The notes beneath the pieces were generated by a model. That model did not search any database and was not told the DNA's origin. It saw nothing but the letters and a program-made list of their open reading frames with translations. A DNA stretch of 32,141 nt. It comes from Clostridia bacterium (GTDB taxonomy: Bacteria; Bacillota; Clostridia; Christensenellales; Aristaeellaceae). Shown here in pieces: positions 7,283-16,079 of this stretch (its first letter is position 1; each line of letters starts with the position of its first letter). The position numbers and the translations under genes are program-made. Location of the stretch: the NCBI GenBank assembly GCA_017547805.1, contig JAFYOR010000047.1:1-32141 (forward strand). The letters are read 5' to 3'.

Positions 7283-7695
7283 TTCGTATAGACGATGGAG
7301 AACGCATCGCCGTCATTCACAGGCTGCTCATCAACGCCGTAATTGCAGTATTCGCCGTTGACATTGAAGCTCCAGTAGGAGGCGTCCACGCTGTAGTCGG
7401 CGGTTTCGCCGTTGACGGTATCAATCATCAGGCCGTATGCGCCTTCCGTGCCGGAGTAGGTGAGGCCTTCGGCTTCATCCATTGCCTGACGAAGGTACTG
7501 CGCGTCGGTCTTCAGCGCGTAGCTGGTCGTTTCCGCCTTGGAATTGACGACGGAGATGGTGATTTGCTTGCTGCCGGCAACGGGCTTTTCGCGGAAGGTG
7601 AAATACGTCAGCGCAAGCACAGCGGCGAGGAGCACGAGCAGCGAGGCGGCGATGACATTCTTGCCGGGGAAGCGGGCGGGTTTCTTTGCAGTCAT
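7279..7695 (-). CDS. Membrane-anchored DUF4430 protein (transcobalamin C-terminal-like)
   Basis: A 138-aa protein: a basic N-terminus, one membrane anchor (about 14-33), then an extracellular DUF4430 domain (about 43-138). The family pattern is recognisable in AQYLRQAMDEAEGLTY, YWSFNVNGEYCNYGVDEQ and VNDGDAFSIVYT. DUF4430 resembles the C-terminal cobalamin-contacting domain of transcobalamin and intrinsic factor. The start at 7695 is chosen because AGAAAGGATG lies just upstream; the longer open frame runs back into the riboswitch terminator. Being first in a B12-riboswitch operon with an S component, it most likely captures corrinoids at the cell surface for import. No lipobox is seen. Confidence 0.85.
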   Translation of the reverse strand: MTAKKPARFPGKNVIAASLLVLLAAVLALTYFTFREKPVAGSKQITISVVNSKAETTSYALKTDAQYLRQAMDEAEGLTYSGTEGAYGLMIDTVNGETADYSVDASYWSFNVNGEYCNYGVDEQPVNDGDAFSIVYTK

Positions 7696-7773
7696 GGGGA
7701 ACATCCTTTCTATGGTTGTTTGGGAATATGGACGGGCGACAGAGACGCTGCCATACGCCCGAAAGAAAGGATA

Positions 7774-7800
7774 GAAAAAGCCCGCGCAGATGCGCAGGCA
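7774..7800 (-). terminator. Riboswitch expression-platform terminator
   Basis: On the minus strand GCCTGCGC pairs with GCGCGGGC (7792-7799 and 7780-7787), followed by TTTTT. It lies between the cobalamin aptamer and the DUF4430 start, so it is the probable ligand-controlled stop. Confidence 0.85.
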
Positions 7801-7871
7801 AAAAACACCCATCCAGAAAATCGGAAATGCATGTTTTCAGCCAATAACTCGTGGCTGAGCAACTAATCTCC

Positions 7872-8051
7872 CCGGCAGGTCTTCTGACTTGGCGATCGGC
7901 ATCCTGCCCCGTCTTCCCGGGTTTCCCCAGTGACATGGTGGCGCAGGACTCCCGCCTTACAGCGACGAGTTCGTGCAGGACTTGCACCTGCTTCCCTTTT
8001 CATTCGTCTGTCATGCATGACAGGCGGACACCGTGGATGCTCTGTTCACAT
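7872..8051 (-). promoter_or_regulatory. Cobalamin (B12) riboswitch aptamer
   Basis: Read on the minus strand, the conserved elements appear in order: GGGAAGCAGGTGCAAGTCCTG, then GCTGTAAGGCGGGAGTCC, then GCCACCATGTCACTGGGG, and finally the B12 end box AAGTCAGAAGACCTGCC. This is the canonical arrangement. The downstream terminator indicates transcriptional control: high B12 would shut off the DUF4430 and S-component genes. Confidence 0.95.
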
Positions 8052-8057
8052 ACCAAC

Positions 8058-8086
8058 AGGATAGCACAAAGGCATGCATTTGTCAA
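8058..8086 (-). promoter_or_regulatory. Promoter of the B12-riboswitch unit
   Basis: On the minus strand a perfect TTGACA (8081-8086) and TATCCT (8058-8063) are separated by 17 bases, placing the start near 8051. Confidence 0.85.
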
Positions 8087-8163
8087 AAGGTAAGATTCGC
8101 GAAAAACGCAGCCGGCTGACGGGATTTAACGCGCGGCTGCGGATGGATTTTTGAAGAAAACCC

Positions 8164-8191
8164 TTTACAAATCAGAAAAATCGGATATAAT
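8164..8191 (+). promoter_or_regulatory. Promoter of the ileS T-box leader
   Basis: TTTACA (8164-8169) and TATAAT (8186-8191) with a 16-base spacer. Start near 8198. This promoter is divergent from the B12-riboswitch promoter about 80 bases away. Confidence 0.8.
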
Positions 8192-8197
8192 AGATGG

Positions 8198-8513
8198 GTA
8201 TATCATGAAACGCGACTGAGACAGGACGCTGCCAGCGAGGAACGCAAAGAGAGCCGGAGGATGGTGCAATTCCGGACGGGAGGCGCGGCAAGGGATCACC
8301 TGTCAAGCGGCTCCGCTGAATCAAGTAGGCGGGGACGGGGACGCTACGTTACGGCGAAATGAAGTGAGTGCGGAAACAGTCTGCTGACAGCCGGCCTCGT
8401 GCGCAGAAGAGGAACTTTTGCAAAGCGGGTTCGGAAGTGGAGGCGGCGACTCGCCGCGCTAATTTGGGTGGTACCGCGAGCAGCCTCGTCCCAATGGGAT
8501 AAGGCTGCTTTTC
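8198..8513 (+). promoter_or_regulatory. T-box riboswitch controlling ileS, ATC (Ile) specifier
   Basis: Stem I is closed by GACAGG (8220-8225) and CCTGTC (8299-8304). The triplet ATC followed by A (8295-8298) lies just inside it, which reads as an isoleucine specifier. The distal AGAGAGCCGGAGGATGGTGC motif is present. The T-box TGGTACCGCG (8469-8478) precedes a terminator with GCAGCC (8480-8485) pairing to GGCTGC (8503-8508), then TTTT. Confidence 0.95.
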
Positions 8514-8538
8514 TATATTCTGAAACGGAGGAATTTGT

Positions 8539-11500
8539 ATGTATCAGAAAGTCTCAACCGACATGAATTTTGTCGCGCGTGAGGAAGAAGTCGTCAAGTT
8601 CTGGCGGGAAAACCAGGTCTTCAAGAAGACTGTCGAGCTGCGTAAGGGCGCTCCGGCGTTCACCTTCTTTGACGGCCCGCCGACTGCCAACGGCAAGCCG
8701 CACATCGGCCATGTCGAGACCCGCGCCATCAAGGACATCATCCCGCGCTACCGCACGATGAAGGGATTTGACGTGCTGCGCAAGGCCGGCTGGGATACCC
8801 ACGGCCTGCCGGTCGAGCTGGAGGTTGAAAAGCTGCTGGGCATCAGCGGCAAGCCGCAGATCGAAAAGTACGGCATCGAGCCCTTCATCAAGGAGTGCAA
8901 GAAGTCCGTCTGGAAGTATAAGACCGAGTGGGAAGAGATGTCCGAACGCGTCGGCTTCTGGGCGGATATGGAAGATCCGTACGTCACCTACGAGGACAAC
9001 TACATCGAGTCCGAGTGGTGGAGCCTGAAGGAGATCCATAAGAAGGGTCTGCTCTATCTTGGCCACAAGATCGCGCCGTACTGCCCGCGCTGCGGCACCG
9101 CGCTGTCCTCTCACGAGGTTGCGCAGGGCTATAAGACCGTCAAGGAGCTTTCCGCTTACGTCCGCTTCCCGGTCAAGGGCGAGGAAAACACCTACTTCCT
9201 CGCGTGGACGACCACCCCGTGGACGCTCCCCTCTAACCTTGCGCTGTGCGTCAACCCGCGCGATACCTACTGCAAGTTCAATGTCGATGACCAGACCATC
9301 ATCATGGCCAAGGCGCTCATCGACGTCATCTATCCGGGCAAGGAAATCGAGGTTCTCGCCGAGATGCCGGGCGCGGAACTGTGCGGCATGGAATACGAGC
9401 CGCTGTTTGACTTTGCCAAGGGCAAGCTGGATAAGAAGGCGTGGTTCGTCGTCGCGGATGATTACGTCACCATGAGCGACGGTACCGGCATCGTTCACAT
9501 CGCCCCGGCGTTCGGCGACGACGATAACCGCGTCTGCCAGGCGAACGACGTGCCGTTTGTCAACTTCGTCGACACCCAGGGCTGCATGACCGAGGAAACC
9601 AAGTGGCCGGGCGTGTTTGTCAAGCAGGCTGACCCGATGGTGCTGGAAGACCTCAAGAGCCGCGGCCTGCTCTTTGCCGCCGTGCCCTTTGAGCATGAGT
9701 ATCCGTTCTGCTGGCGCTGCGACACCCCGCTGCTCTACTATCCGCGTCCGACGTGGTATGTGAAGATGACCGCCGTGCGCGATCAGCTCATGCGCAACAA
9801 CCGCGCCGTCAACTGGATGCCGGAAAACATCAAGGAAGGCCGCATGGGCATGTGGCTGGAAGGCGTGCATGACTGGGGTCTCTCCCGTGAGCGCTACTGG
9901 GGCACGCCGCTGCCGGTGTGGACCTGCGAGTGCGGTCATGTGCACGTCATCGGCAGCCGCGAGGAGCTGGTGACCCTTGGCCACAACGTCGACCCGAACA
10001 TCGAGCTGCACCGTCCGTACATCGACGACGTTGTCATCACCTGCGAAAAGTGCGGCGCGGATATGCACCGCGTCAAGGACGTTATCGACTGCTGGTATGA
10101 CTCCGGCTCCATGCCGTTCGCGCAGTGGCACTATCCTTTCGAGAATAAGGAGCAGTTTGAGCGCCGCTTCCCGGCGAACTTCATCTCCGAGGCGATCGAC
10201 CAGACCCGCGGCTGGTTCTACACGCTGCTGGCGATCTCGACCTGCCTGTTTGACACCAACCCGTTTGAAAACTGCATCGTCATGGGCCATGTGCAGGACA
10301 AGGACGGCAAGAAGATGAGCAAGCACATCGGCAATGTCGTTAACCCGTGGGATGTCCTCAACGCGCAGGGCGCCGACGCTGTCCGCTGGTTCTTCTACAA
10401 CAACGCCGCGCCGTGGCTGCCCAAGCGTTTCCATGCCAAGGCGATTGAGGAAGCGCAGCGCAAGTACATGGGCACGCTGTGGAACACCTACGCGTTCTTC
10501 ATCCTCTATGCGGAGATCGATCAGTTCGATCCCAAGGCGCATCCGCTGGCGAACGTTCGGCTGACGATGATGGACAAGTGGGCGCTCAGCCGCCTCAATA
10601 CCCTCGTCAGGAATGTCGACGAGCACCTTGAAAACTACCGTATCTTTGAAGCCTCCCGCGAGATGGTCGACTTTGTGGACGATCTGTCCAACTGGTATGT
10701 CCGCCGCAGCCGTGAGCGCTTCTGGGGCAAGGGCATGGCCGGCGACAAGGAAGCCGCGTTCGCCACGCTCTATCACATCCTTGAGACGATGTCCCGCCTG
10801 ACTGCGCCGTTCACGCCGTTCATGGCGGAGAACATGTACCGCAACCTCGTGTGCTCCGTGGACGCTGCCGCGCCGATCTCCGTGCACCTGACCGACTTCC
10901 CGACCGCCGATCTGTCCATGATCGATACGGAGCTTGAAGAGAACATGAAGAAGCTCCTCGAGGTCGTCATTCAGGGCCGCAGCGCGCGCAACGAGTCCGG
11001 CATGAAGGTTCGTCAGCCGCTGTCTGCGATGATCGTGTCCGGCGTGGATACGCTGCCCGATGAGATCTGCGCGCTGGCCGCGGACGAGCTGAACGTCAAG
11101 TCCGTCGTCTTCACCGACGACACCACTGCGTTCATGACCTACCAGCTCAAGCCGCAGATGCGTACGCTGGGTCGCAAGTACGGCAAGCTGCTCAAGGCCA
11201 TTGGCGAAAAGCTCGCCACGCTTGACGGCAACGAGGTTGTCGCGGGCTTTGAGGCCGGCAAGCTGCTGACGTTTGAAATCGACGGCACGCCGGTGGAGCT
11301 GGAGAAGGACGATGTTCTGACCAACCCGATGAAGAAGCCGGGCTATGTTGTTGCGACCGATCACGGCGTGACTGTGGCGCTGGATACCAACCTGACCGAC
11401 GAACTGATCGCCGAAGGCTTTGCTCGTGAGGTTGTTTCCAAGCTGCAGACCATGCGTAAGGAAGCCGGCTTTGAGGTTACCGACCGTATCCTCGTCACCG

Positions 11501-11670
11501 TGAAGACCGAAGACGAGAAGCTCGCCGCGATCGTCGGGGCGAATGTGGAAGCCATCAAGAACGGCGTGCTCGCGCTGGAGGTTGTGCTGGGCGACGCCGC
11601 TGAGGGCGCATATGCCAAGGAGTGGAGCATCAACGGCGTGAACGCCATGCTCTCCGTGCGCAAGGCCTGA
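8539..11670 (+). CDS. ileS: Isoleucyl-tRNA synthetase, type 2 (eukaryote-like)
   Basis: Class I synthetase of 1043 aa that charges tRNA-Ile. The HIGH motif is PHIGH (54-58) within GPPTANGKPHIGHVETRAIK, and the KMSK loop is at 592-595. The editing domain lies between them, with CPRC and CEC/CEKC cysteine pairs, and the helical anticodon domain follows. The pattern GWDTHGLPVELEVEK, the length and the lack of a C-terminal Cys-zinc tail fit type 2 IleRS, the form associated with natural mupirocin tolerance; the resistance itself is inference. GGAGG lies 8 bases before the start. It leads an apparent operon: the next gene begins 12 bases after the stop. Confidence 0.96.
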   Translation: MYQKVSTDMNFVAREEEVVKFWRENQVFKKTVELRKGAPAFTFFDGPPTANGKPHIGHVETRAIKDIIPRYRTMKGFDVLRKAGWDTHGLPVELEVEKLLGISGKPQIEKYGIEPFIKECKKSVWKYKTEWEEMSERVGFWADMEDPYVTYEDNYIESEWWSLKEIHKKGLLYLGHKIAPYCPRCGTALSSHEVAQGYKTVKELSAYVRFPVKGEENTYFLAWTTTPWTLPSNLALCVNPRDTYCKFNVDDQTIIMAKALIDVIYPGKEIEVLAEMPGAELCGMEYEPLFDFAKGKLDKKAWFVVADDYVTMSDGTGIVHIAPAFGDDDNRVCQANDVPFVNFVDTQGCMTEETKWPGVFVKQADPMVLEDLKSRGLLFAAVPFEHEYPFCWRCDTPLLYYPRPTWYVKMTAVRDQLMRNNRAVNWMPENIKEGRMGMWLEGVHDWGLSRERYWGTPLPVWTCECGHVHVIGSREELVTLGHNVDPNIELHRPYIDDVVITCEKCGADMHRVKDVIDCWYDSGSMPFAQWHYPFENKEQFERRFPANFISEAIDQTRGWFYTLLAISTCLFDTNPFENCIVMGHVQDKDGKKMSKHIGNVVNPWDVLNAQGADAVRWFFYNNAAPWLPKRFHAKAIEEAQRKYMGTLWNTYAFFILYAEIDQFDPKAHPLANVRLTMMDKWALSRLNTLVRNVDEHLENYRIFEASREMVDFVDDLSNWYVRRSRERFWGKGMAGDKEAAFATLYHILETMSRLTAPFTPFMAENMYRNLVCSVDAAAPISVHLTDFPTADLSMIDTELEENMKKLLEVVIQGRSARNESGMKVRQPLSAMIVSGVDTLPDEICALAADELNVKSVVFTDDTTAFMTYQLKPQMRTLGRKYGKLLKAIGEKLATLDGNEVVAGFEAGKLLTFEIDGTPVELEKDDVLTNPMKKPGYVVATDHGVTVALDTNLTDELIAEGFAREVVSKLQTMRKEAGFEVTDRILVTVKTEDEKLAAIVGANVEAIKNGVLALEVVLGDAAEGAYAKEWSINGVNAMLSVRKA

Positions 11671-11681
11671 GGAAGTATGGA

Positions 11682-13535
11682 ATGATCAGGCTGAAGCTGC
11701 TGATTCTTTGCGCCATCGTACTGGGACCGTGTGCCTTTGCGTATGCAAAGGCACGACGGCCCATCGGCAGAACCCTGCCGTCCGTGCTGTGTGCGCAGAG
11801 CCTTCTGCTGATTTTCCTTGGCTATTTTCTGCCGCTGTCCGTCGGAATTGCCATTCTGGCGGGAATCAGCGTGCTGGCCTGGGCTGCCGCGTTTGCGCGG
11901 GTCAGACGGCTTAAGGAGATGGCGGCAGCGTTCGCGCTGCCCGTTGCGCTGCTTTTTGCGGCGGTGGTCCTGCTGTATGACGCATGCTCGGCCCGCTTGT
12001 TTCTCTCTTACGATGAATACAGCCATTGGGGCATCCTGATCAAAACGATTGCGCTCTTTGATGAACTGCCAAGAGCCGGCGCGGGCTCATCGTATATTCA
12101 GTACACGTATCCGCCGGCGACAGCGATGATTCCATCGATGTTTTCCGCGGTGCTTGGCTACAGGGACGGCGTTGCATACCTTGGATATGCGGTGCTGCTG
12201 CTGGGCCTGCTTCTTGGCGTGGCTTCGCGCGCGGGAAGAAAGGCCGGAGCGGCTGCTGCGGCGCTTGCGCTGCTGTATGCCTGCATGATGGCGGTGTTCC
12301 CGATGAGCATCCTGCGGCTGTTTATCGAGCCTGCGGCGGCGCTGCTGATGGCGCTGCTGGTATTTGGCGCGTATGACAGCAAACGGGAGCCTTTCTGGGA
12401 AACCTGCCTGACAGCGATGATGCTGGCGATGGTCAAGAATACCGGTCCGGTATTCCTTGCTCTTGGGCTGGCGGTCCGCTTGGGCGTCCGCCCGAAAAAG
12501 GACGAGGCGAAGCGCTGCGCTGCGGCGTTTGCCGCTGGTCTGCTTTCGTATGTGTCCTATCAGGGGTATTGCCGTGTGCAGGGAATTACGGCGGTGATTT
12601 CGCCGTCCTATCTCATGGAAAACCTTAGGGCGCTTGCCGATGGTACGCTTCATGAAGCGTATGTGGATCTTCCGGCGCGTTTCCTTCGCTTTATCTTCCT
12701 GACGCCGCTGCCCCAGTCCGGCATTTACGCCAGCTACGGCTTTGGCACATGTGCCGCCGTTCTTGGGGTGACGCTGCTGCTGTGCGCGGCGCATTGGTGG
12801 ATCGCGCAGGACAGAAAACGGGCGCTGCGGCTGTGGATCGGCATCTGGATGGGCAATCTGCTGTATCTGGGCATGATCCTGCTCTCGTATTATTTCGGCT
12901 TTGATGCAGATGAGGTGCTTCGCCTTGCGGAGGCGGACCGCTACACGACGCTGGTCGCCCTGTGGACAGGCGTGTTGGCCTGCGCGCTGCTGATGGCGGA
13001 GCGGGAAACGCCGTATCCGCGCAGAAGGATGGCATTGATCGGCGCGGCGTTTGCTGTGCTGCTGCCGCTGTCTCATCCGGAAATGACGGCCAAAACGCTG
13101 ATCACCCGAGAGTATGTACAAAACACGATTTGGGCGCGGGAAATGACCACGCGCATTGCCGAATTGATCGGCGATCAGCTGCGCAGCCAAGCGGACGCAA
13201 GGCTCATGTGCATCGGTGATTATGAATATGTCGAGCTGCATTTTGCGCTGACCGGCGAAATGGACATCGGAAAGATTGACGAAAGCTGGGAAAAGGCGGC
13301 GTGGAGCGGCGACGGCGAAGCAGTGCGCGCTGCCCTTGAACAGGGCGGGTATACGCATGTTTTAGTCGGCGCGGCGGCGAACGAGATTCCTGAGCTGATC
13401 ATCGATGAACGCTACAGCGTGCTGACCGCGGATGGACAGCCGCTCAAAGAATATTCTCTTTATCGTGCCGAACAGGGGCAGGACGGCAGAACGCGCCTTC
13501 GCTTTCTGGCGTCAGTGCCCGAGCAGGAACAATGA
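11682..13535 (+). CDS. Polytopic membrane protein, GT-C glycosyltransferase-like
   Basis: A 617-aa protein with roughly 10-12 hydrophobic segments over residues 1-460, then a soluble C-terminal part (about 475-617). Just after an early membrane segment is LFLSYDEYSHWG (about 107-116), an acidic DE motif in a loop, as found in lipid-linked-sugar GT-C glycosyltransferases. The DE motif and topology are what I see; the enzymatic class is inference and no specific family could be named. The start ATG 11682 has GGAAG upstream and lies 12 bases after the ileS stop, and its stop overlaps the next start (ATGA). A cell-envelope polysaccharide or glycolipid role is plausible. Confidence 0.65.
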   Translation: MIRLKLLILCAIVLGPCAFAYAKARRPIGRTLPSVLCAQSLLLIFLGYFLPLSVGIAILAGISVLAWAAAFARVRRLKEMAAAFALPVALLFAAVVLLYDACSARLFLSYDEYSHWGILIKTIALFDELPRAGAGSSYIQYTYPPATAMIPSMFSAVLGYRDGVAYLGYAVLLLGLLLGVASRAGRKAGAAAAALALLYACMMAVFPMSILRLFIEPAAALLMALLVFGAYDSKREPFWETCLTAMMLAMVKNTGPVFLALGLAVRLGVRPKKDEAKRCAAAFAAGLLSYVSYQGYCRVQGITAVISPSYLMENLRALADGTLHEAYVDLPARFLRFIFLTPLPQSGIYASYGFGTCAAVLGVTLLLCAAHWWIAQDRKRALRLWIGIWMGNLLYLGMILLSYYFGFDADEVLRLAEADRYTTLVALWTGVLACALLMAERETPYPRRRMALIGAAFAVLLPLSHPEMTAKTLITREYVQNTIWAREMTTRIAELIGDQLRSQADARLMCIGDYEYVELHFALTGEMDIGKIDESWEKAAWSGDGEAVRAALEQGGYTHVLVGAAANEIPELIIDERYSVLTADGQPLKEYSLYRAEQGQDGRTRLRFLASVPEQEQ

Positions 13536-14851
13536 GTCAGTTTATGAGAAAAATTGTAGTAGCTGGAGCGGGGGCATATCATTTTGCCCCCGCCATTTTC
13601 GAAGATCTCTTTACAAAATACAGGATGGACGCCGAGGTCTGGATGGTCGACAGCGATCTGGACATGGCGGAGCTTTCCGCCCGTGCGGGTCAGGCGCTGG
13701 CGCGCGCGTTTGGCGCGCAGTGCCGGTTTTATTACACCACGCAGCTCAAGAAGGCAACGTTTTCTGCCGATGCGGTCATCCTCTGCGCGGACTTCCTTGA
13801 CGAGGACGCGTGGAAGAAGGATCTTGAGGCGCTTGACGGCGTCGGTCTTGGCAAGCAGGCCCGCCTGCGCGGCGGCATCGGCGGCGCGATGCAGACGATG
13901 CGCGTGCTGGATTTCGTGACCGATCTGGCGACGCAGATGGCCGAGGAATGCCCCGGCGCACCACTGATCCTGTGCGACAGCGGCTTTGGCGGGCTGCAGA
14001 TGGCGCGCGCGTGCGAGTGTGCGCAGCGATTCTGCGGCGTACGCACGCTGGGCATCAGCGGCGTGACGGAGCAGACGAAACGCCGCCTGGCGCTTTATCT
14101 TGATATGAAGCCGGAGAACATGGACATCACCTGCGCCGGCATCAACAATTTCAGTTGGGTTGCATCCATGCGCGACAGAAAGGGAAACGATCTGATCGCC
14201 CGCTGCAAGAAGGAGATGCTGGAGGATTCCCGAGAGGAGCTTGCCGCGCAGTACATCGACTGGTATGATGCGATCCCGGCGGGCGAACGTGCGATGCAGT
14301 ATGAAATGCTGGCGGATACGGAGCTGAGCCCGCGCAAGACGGTGCTTCTTTCCGGCGTTGGTCTGGCGGATTACGAGCTGCGCAAGCGCAACCTCGCGAT
14401 GCTCACCGTCCATGGCCCCATCAGCCCGAAGGGACTTGAGGCATGGGGACAGATCCGCGTAAGCGGCCTTTCCTCTGTGCGCCCGGTTCAGGTGCTGCGC
14501 GCGCTGTGGGGCGAGGAGGAATGCGATGTCCAGAACCTGTGCATGCCCTGCGACGGCGCGATTGCGGGCGTACCCGAGGGACGCTTTGTCGAGGGTCCGG
14601 CGCATATCGATGCAACCGGCGTGCACGGCGTTCAGGTCCAGCTGCCCATCGAGATTGAGGATCTGCTCGGACAGCTGAGTCTGGTCAATCTTCTTTACGC
14701 CGAGGCGGGAACGACAGGCAGCCGAGATGCGCTCCGGACGGCGATGGAAGTCGATCCGGCGCTCTCTGGCGTGGATTTGCTCTATACAGAAAGCGTGCTT
14801 TCTGATATGATGGAAGGGCAGAGGGAGAAGCTGAAGCGGTTCTTTGAGTGA
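13532..14851 (+). CDS. Divergent glycoside hydrolase family 4 protein, probably without classical activity
   Basis: A 439-aa protein with the GH4 layout: an N-terminal Rossmann segment (VVAGAGAYHFAPAI, 9-22) and a typical C-terminal portion (GRFVEGPAHID...LVNLLYAEA...DPALSG...LLYTESVLSDM). Normal GH4 enzymes use NAD+ and a Mn2+ held by Cys and His in a GLCHS-type motif and a GINH-type motif. Here these read LGISGV (173-178) and AGINNFSW (202-209), and the NPM motif reads CDSGFGG. All three key sites have changed. It overlaps the upstream membrane protein by four bases, so the two are co-translated. It may be an inactive or repurposed NAD-binding member; a hydrolase function should not be assumed. 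Confidence 0.8.
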   Translation: MSQFMRKIVVAGAGAYHFAPAIFEDLFTKYRMDAEVWMVDSDLDMAELSARAGQALARAFGAQCRFYYTTQLKKATFSADAVILCADFLDEDAWKKDLEALDGVGLGKQARLRGGIGGAMQTMRVLDFVTDLATQMAEECPGAPLILCDSGFGGLQMARACECAQRFCGVRTLGISGVTEQTKRRLALYLDMKPENMDITCAGINNFSWVASMRDRKGNDLIARCKKEMLEDSREELAAQYIDWYDAIPAGERAMQYEMLADTELSPRKTVLLSGVGLADYELRKRNLAMLTVHGPISPKGLEAWGQIRVSGLSSVRPVQVLRALWGEEECDVQNLCMPCDGAIAGVPEGRFVEGPAHIDATGVHGVQVQLPIEIEDLLGQLSLVNLLYAEAGTTGSRDALRTAMEVDPALSGVDLLYTESVLSDMMEGQREKLKRFFE

Positions 14852-14853
14852 TG

Positions 14854-14939
14854 GCTGTCTTCTTTTTGCGGCCGAAGGTTTCCAAAGGGTGAGCGGAAGG
14901 CCCTTTGGCGGGGGTGGGGCAATGCCCCATATCGACAGC
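14854..14939. repeat. Dispersed hairpin element, close copy of the one at 278-402
   Basis: The core 14866-14932 matches 300-369 over most bases, including GCGGCCGAAGGTTTCCAAAG. It contains the CCAAAGGG/CCCTTTGG and GGGGC/GCCCC hairpins. Its ends are closed by a different inverted repeat, GCTGTC (14854-14859) and GACAGC (14934-14939). It separates the GH4 gene from the methyltransferase gene. Confidence 0.7.
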
Positions 14940-14970
14940 AAATTCCGATTGTCTATTTGTGAGGATAACC

Positions 14971-15852
14971 ATGTTTATTGCAGATAAGTGGCAGGATTAT
15001 GAAGTGCTCGACTGCGGCGGCGGCGAAAAGCTGGAGCGCTGGGGCGACGTGTATCTGCGTCGTCCGGATCCGCAGGCCATCTGGCCGGCGCGTGATTCTT
15101 CGCTCTGGCGCAAGGCGCAGGCGCATTATCACCGCAGCGAAAAGGGCGGCGGCAGCTGGGAGTTTTTCAGCAAGCTGCCTGAGCGCTGGGAAGTGAACTA
15201 TCGCTGTAATGAGGATGAACTCAAGTTCTATGTCCGTCCGACCGGCTTTAAGCATACGGGTCTTTTCCCGGAGCAGGCGGCCAACTGGGACTGGATGAAC
15301 AATCTGGTTCATCAGCGCAGGGCTCAGGGACGCGACGTGAAGGTGCTCAACCTCTTTGCCTATACCGGCGGCGCGACGATGGCCTGCGCTGCAGCTGGCG
15401 CGAAGGTGACGCATTGCGACGCGGCGAAGGGCATGGTGCAGTGGGCGAAGGAAAACCGCGAGCTGTGCGCCCTGCCGGAGGAATCCACGCGCTGGATCGT
15501 CGATGACGCGCTCAAGTTTGTGCAGCGCGAGGCGCGCCGCGGCAATTTCTACGACGGCATCCTGATGGATCCGCCGTCCTATGGACGCGGCCCGGGCGGC
15601 GAGGTCTGGAAGCTGGAAAACGAGCTGTACGGGCTGGTCAAGGCGGCGAGCGAGGCGCTGTGCGAGGATCCGCTGTTCTTCCTGCTCAATGGCTATACGA
15701 CGGGCTTCCAGGCGAGCGTGCTTGGAAACATGGTCGATATGTGCGTAACCAGCCGTTTCGGCGGCGAAGTGAAGGCGGACGAACTGTGCCTGCCGGTGAC
15801 GGCGGGCGGCGTGCTGCCCTGCGGCACGAGCGGACGCTGGCAGCAGAAGTGA
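14971..15852 (+). CDS. Class I SAM-dependent methyltransferase, RlmI/RlmK-like
   Basis: A 293-aa cytoplasmic protein; start ATG 14971 follows GAGGATAA. The SAM-binding motif I region is VLNLFAYTGGATMACAAAG (about 129-147) and the catalytic motif IV is DGILMDPPSYGRGPGG. DPPSY plus NLFAYTGG is characteristic of the 23S rRNA m5C/m2G methyltransferase group (RlmI, RlmK). The N-terminal PUA domain usual in RlmI is not recognisable; instead there is a 100-residue segment with RWGDVYLRRPDPQ, as in related short bacterial proteins. An RNA base target is likely; the site is unknown. It precedes an RNA pseudouridine synthase, consistent with a translation-related neighbourhood. Confidence 0.85.
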   Translation: MFIADKWQDYEVLDCGGGEKLERWGDVYLRRPDPQAIWPARDSSLWRKAQAHYHRSEKGGGSWEFFSKLPERWEVNYRCNEDELKFYVRPTGFKHTGLFPEQAANWDWMNNLVHQRRAQGRDVKVLNLFAYTGGATMACAAAGAKVTHCDAAKGMVQWAKENRELCALPEESTRWIVDDALKFVQREARRGNFYDGILMDPPSYGRGPGGEVWKLENELYGLVKAASEALCEDPLFFLLNGYTTGFQASVLGNMVDMCVTSRFGGEVKADELCLPVTAGGVLPCGTSGRWQQK

Positions 15853-16070
15853 CAGGGAACGAAAGGGAACGGGGATACGTTGGGGCGCTGGGCGGCTGCC
15901 CAGACCCGCCTGAGGGATAAATCCCTCAGACTCCCTTCTTCGCTTCGCGGCGGCTTAAAGAGGCTTTCCCTTCGCATCGCTATTGCGATGCGGTAGCAGG
16001 GTCAAGAGATGAAATCCCTTGTCGGGGTTTGGGGCCTGAGGCTCCATCGTACTCTCTACGTATCTCCCAC
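15853..16070. repeat. Intergenic mosaic of dispersed hairpin elements
   Basis: The 227-base gap holds several hairpins: CTGGGC/GCCCAG near 15890, CTGAGGGA/TCCCTCAG near 15911-15930, and GCATCGC/GCGATGC near 15975-15992. Then comes a family block GGGTCAAGAGATGAAATCCC...GGGGTTTGGGG, similar to 4545-4620. No open frame with a plausible product is present, and no clear terminator with a T tract. Confidence 0.6.
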
Positions 16071-16079
16071 GGAGGCAAT

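Noticed and set aside
7475-7987. A 170-residue minus-strand open frame across the B12 riboswitch region
   Set aside because: It runs through the aptamer and terminator and out of frame into DUF4430; no family resemblance.
8554-11364. A 936-residue open frame antisense to ileS
   Set aside because: It is the shadow of a GC-rich synthetase gene; no start site and no recognisable domain.
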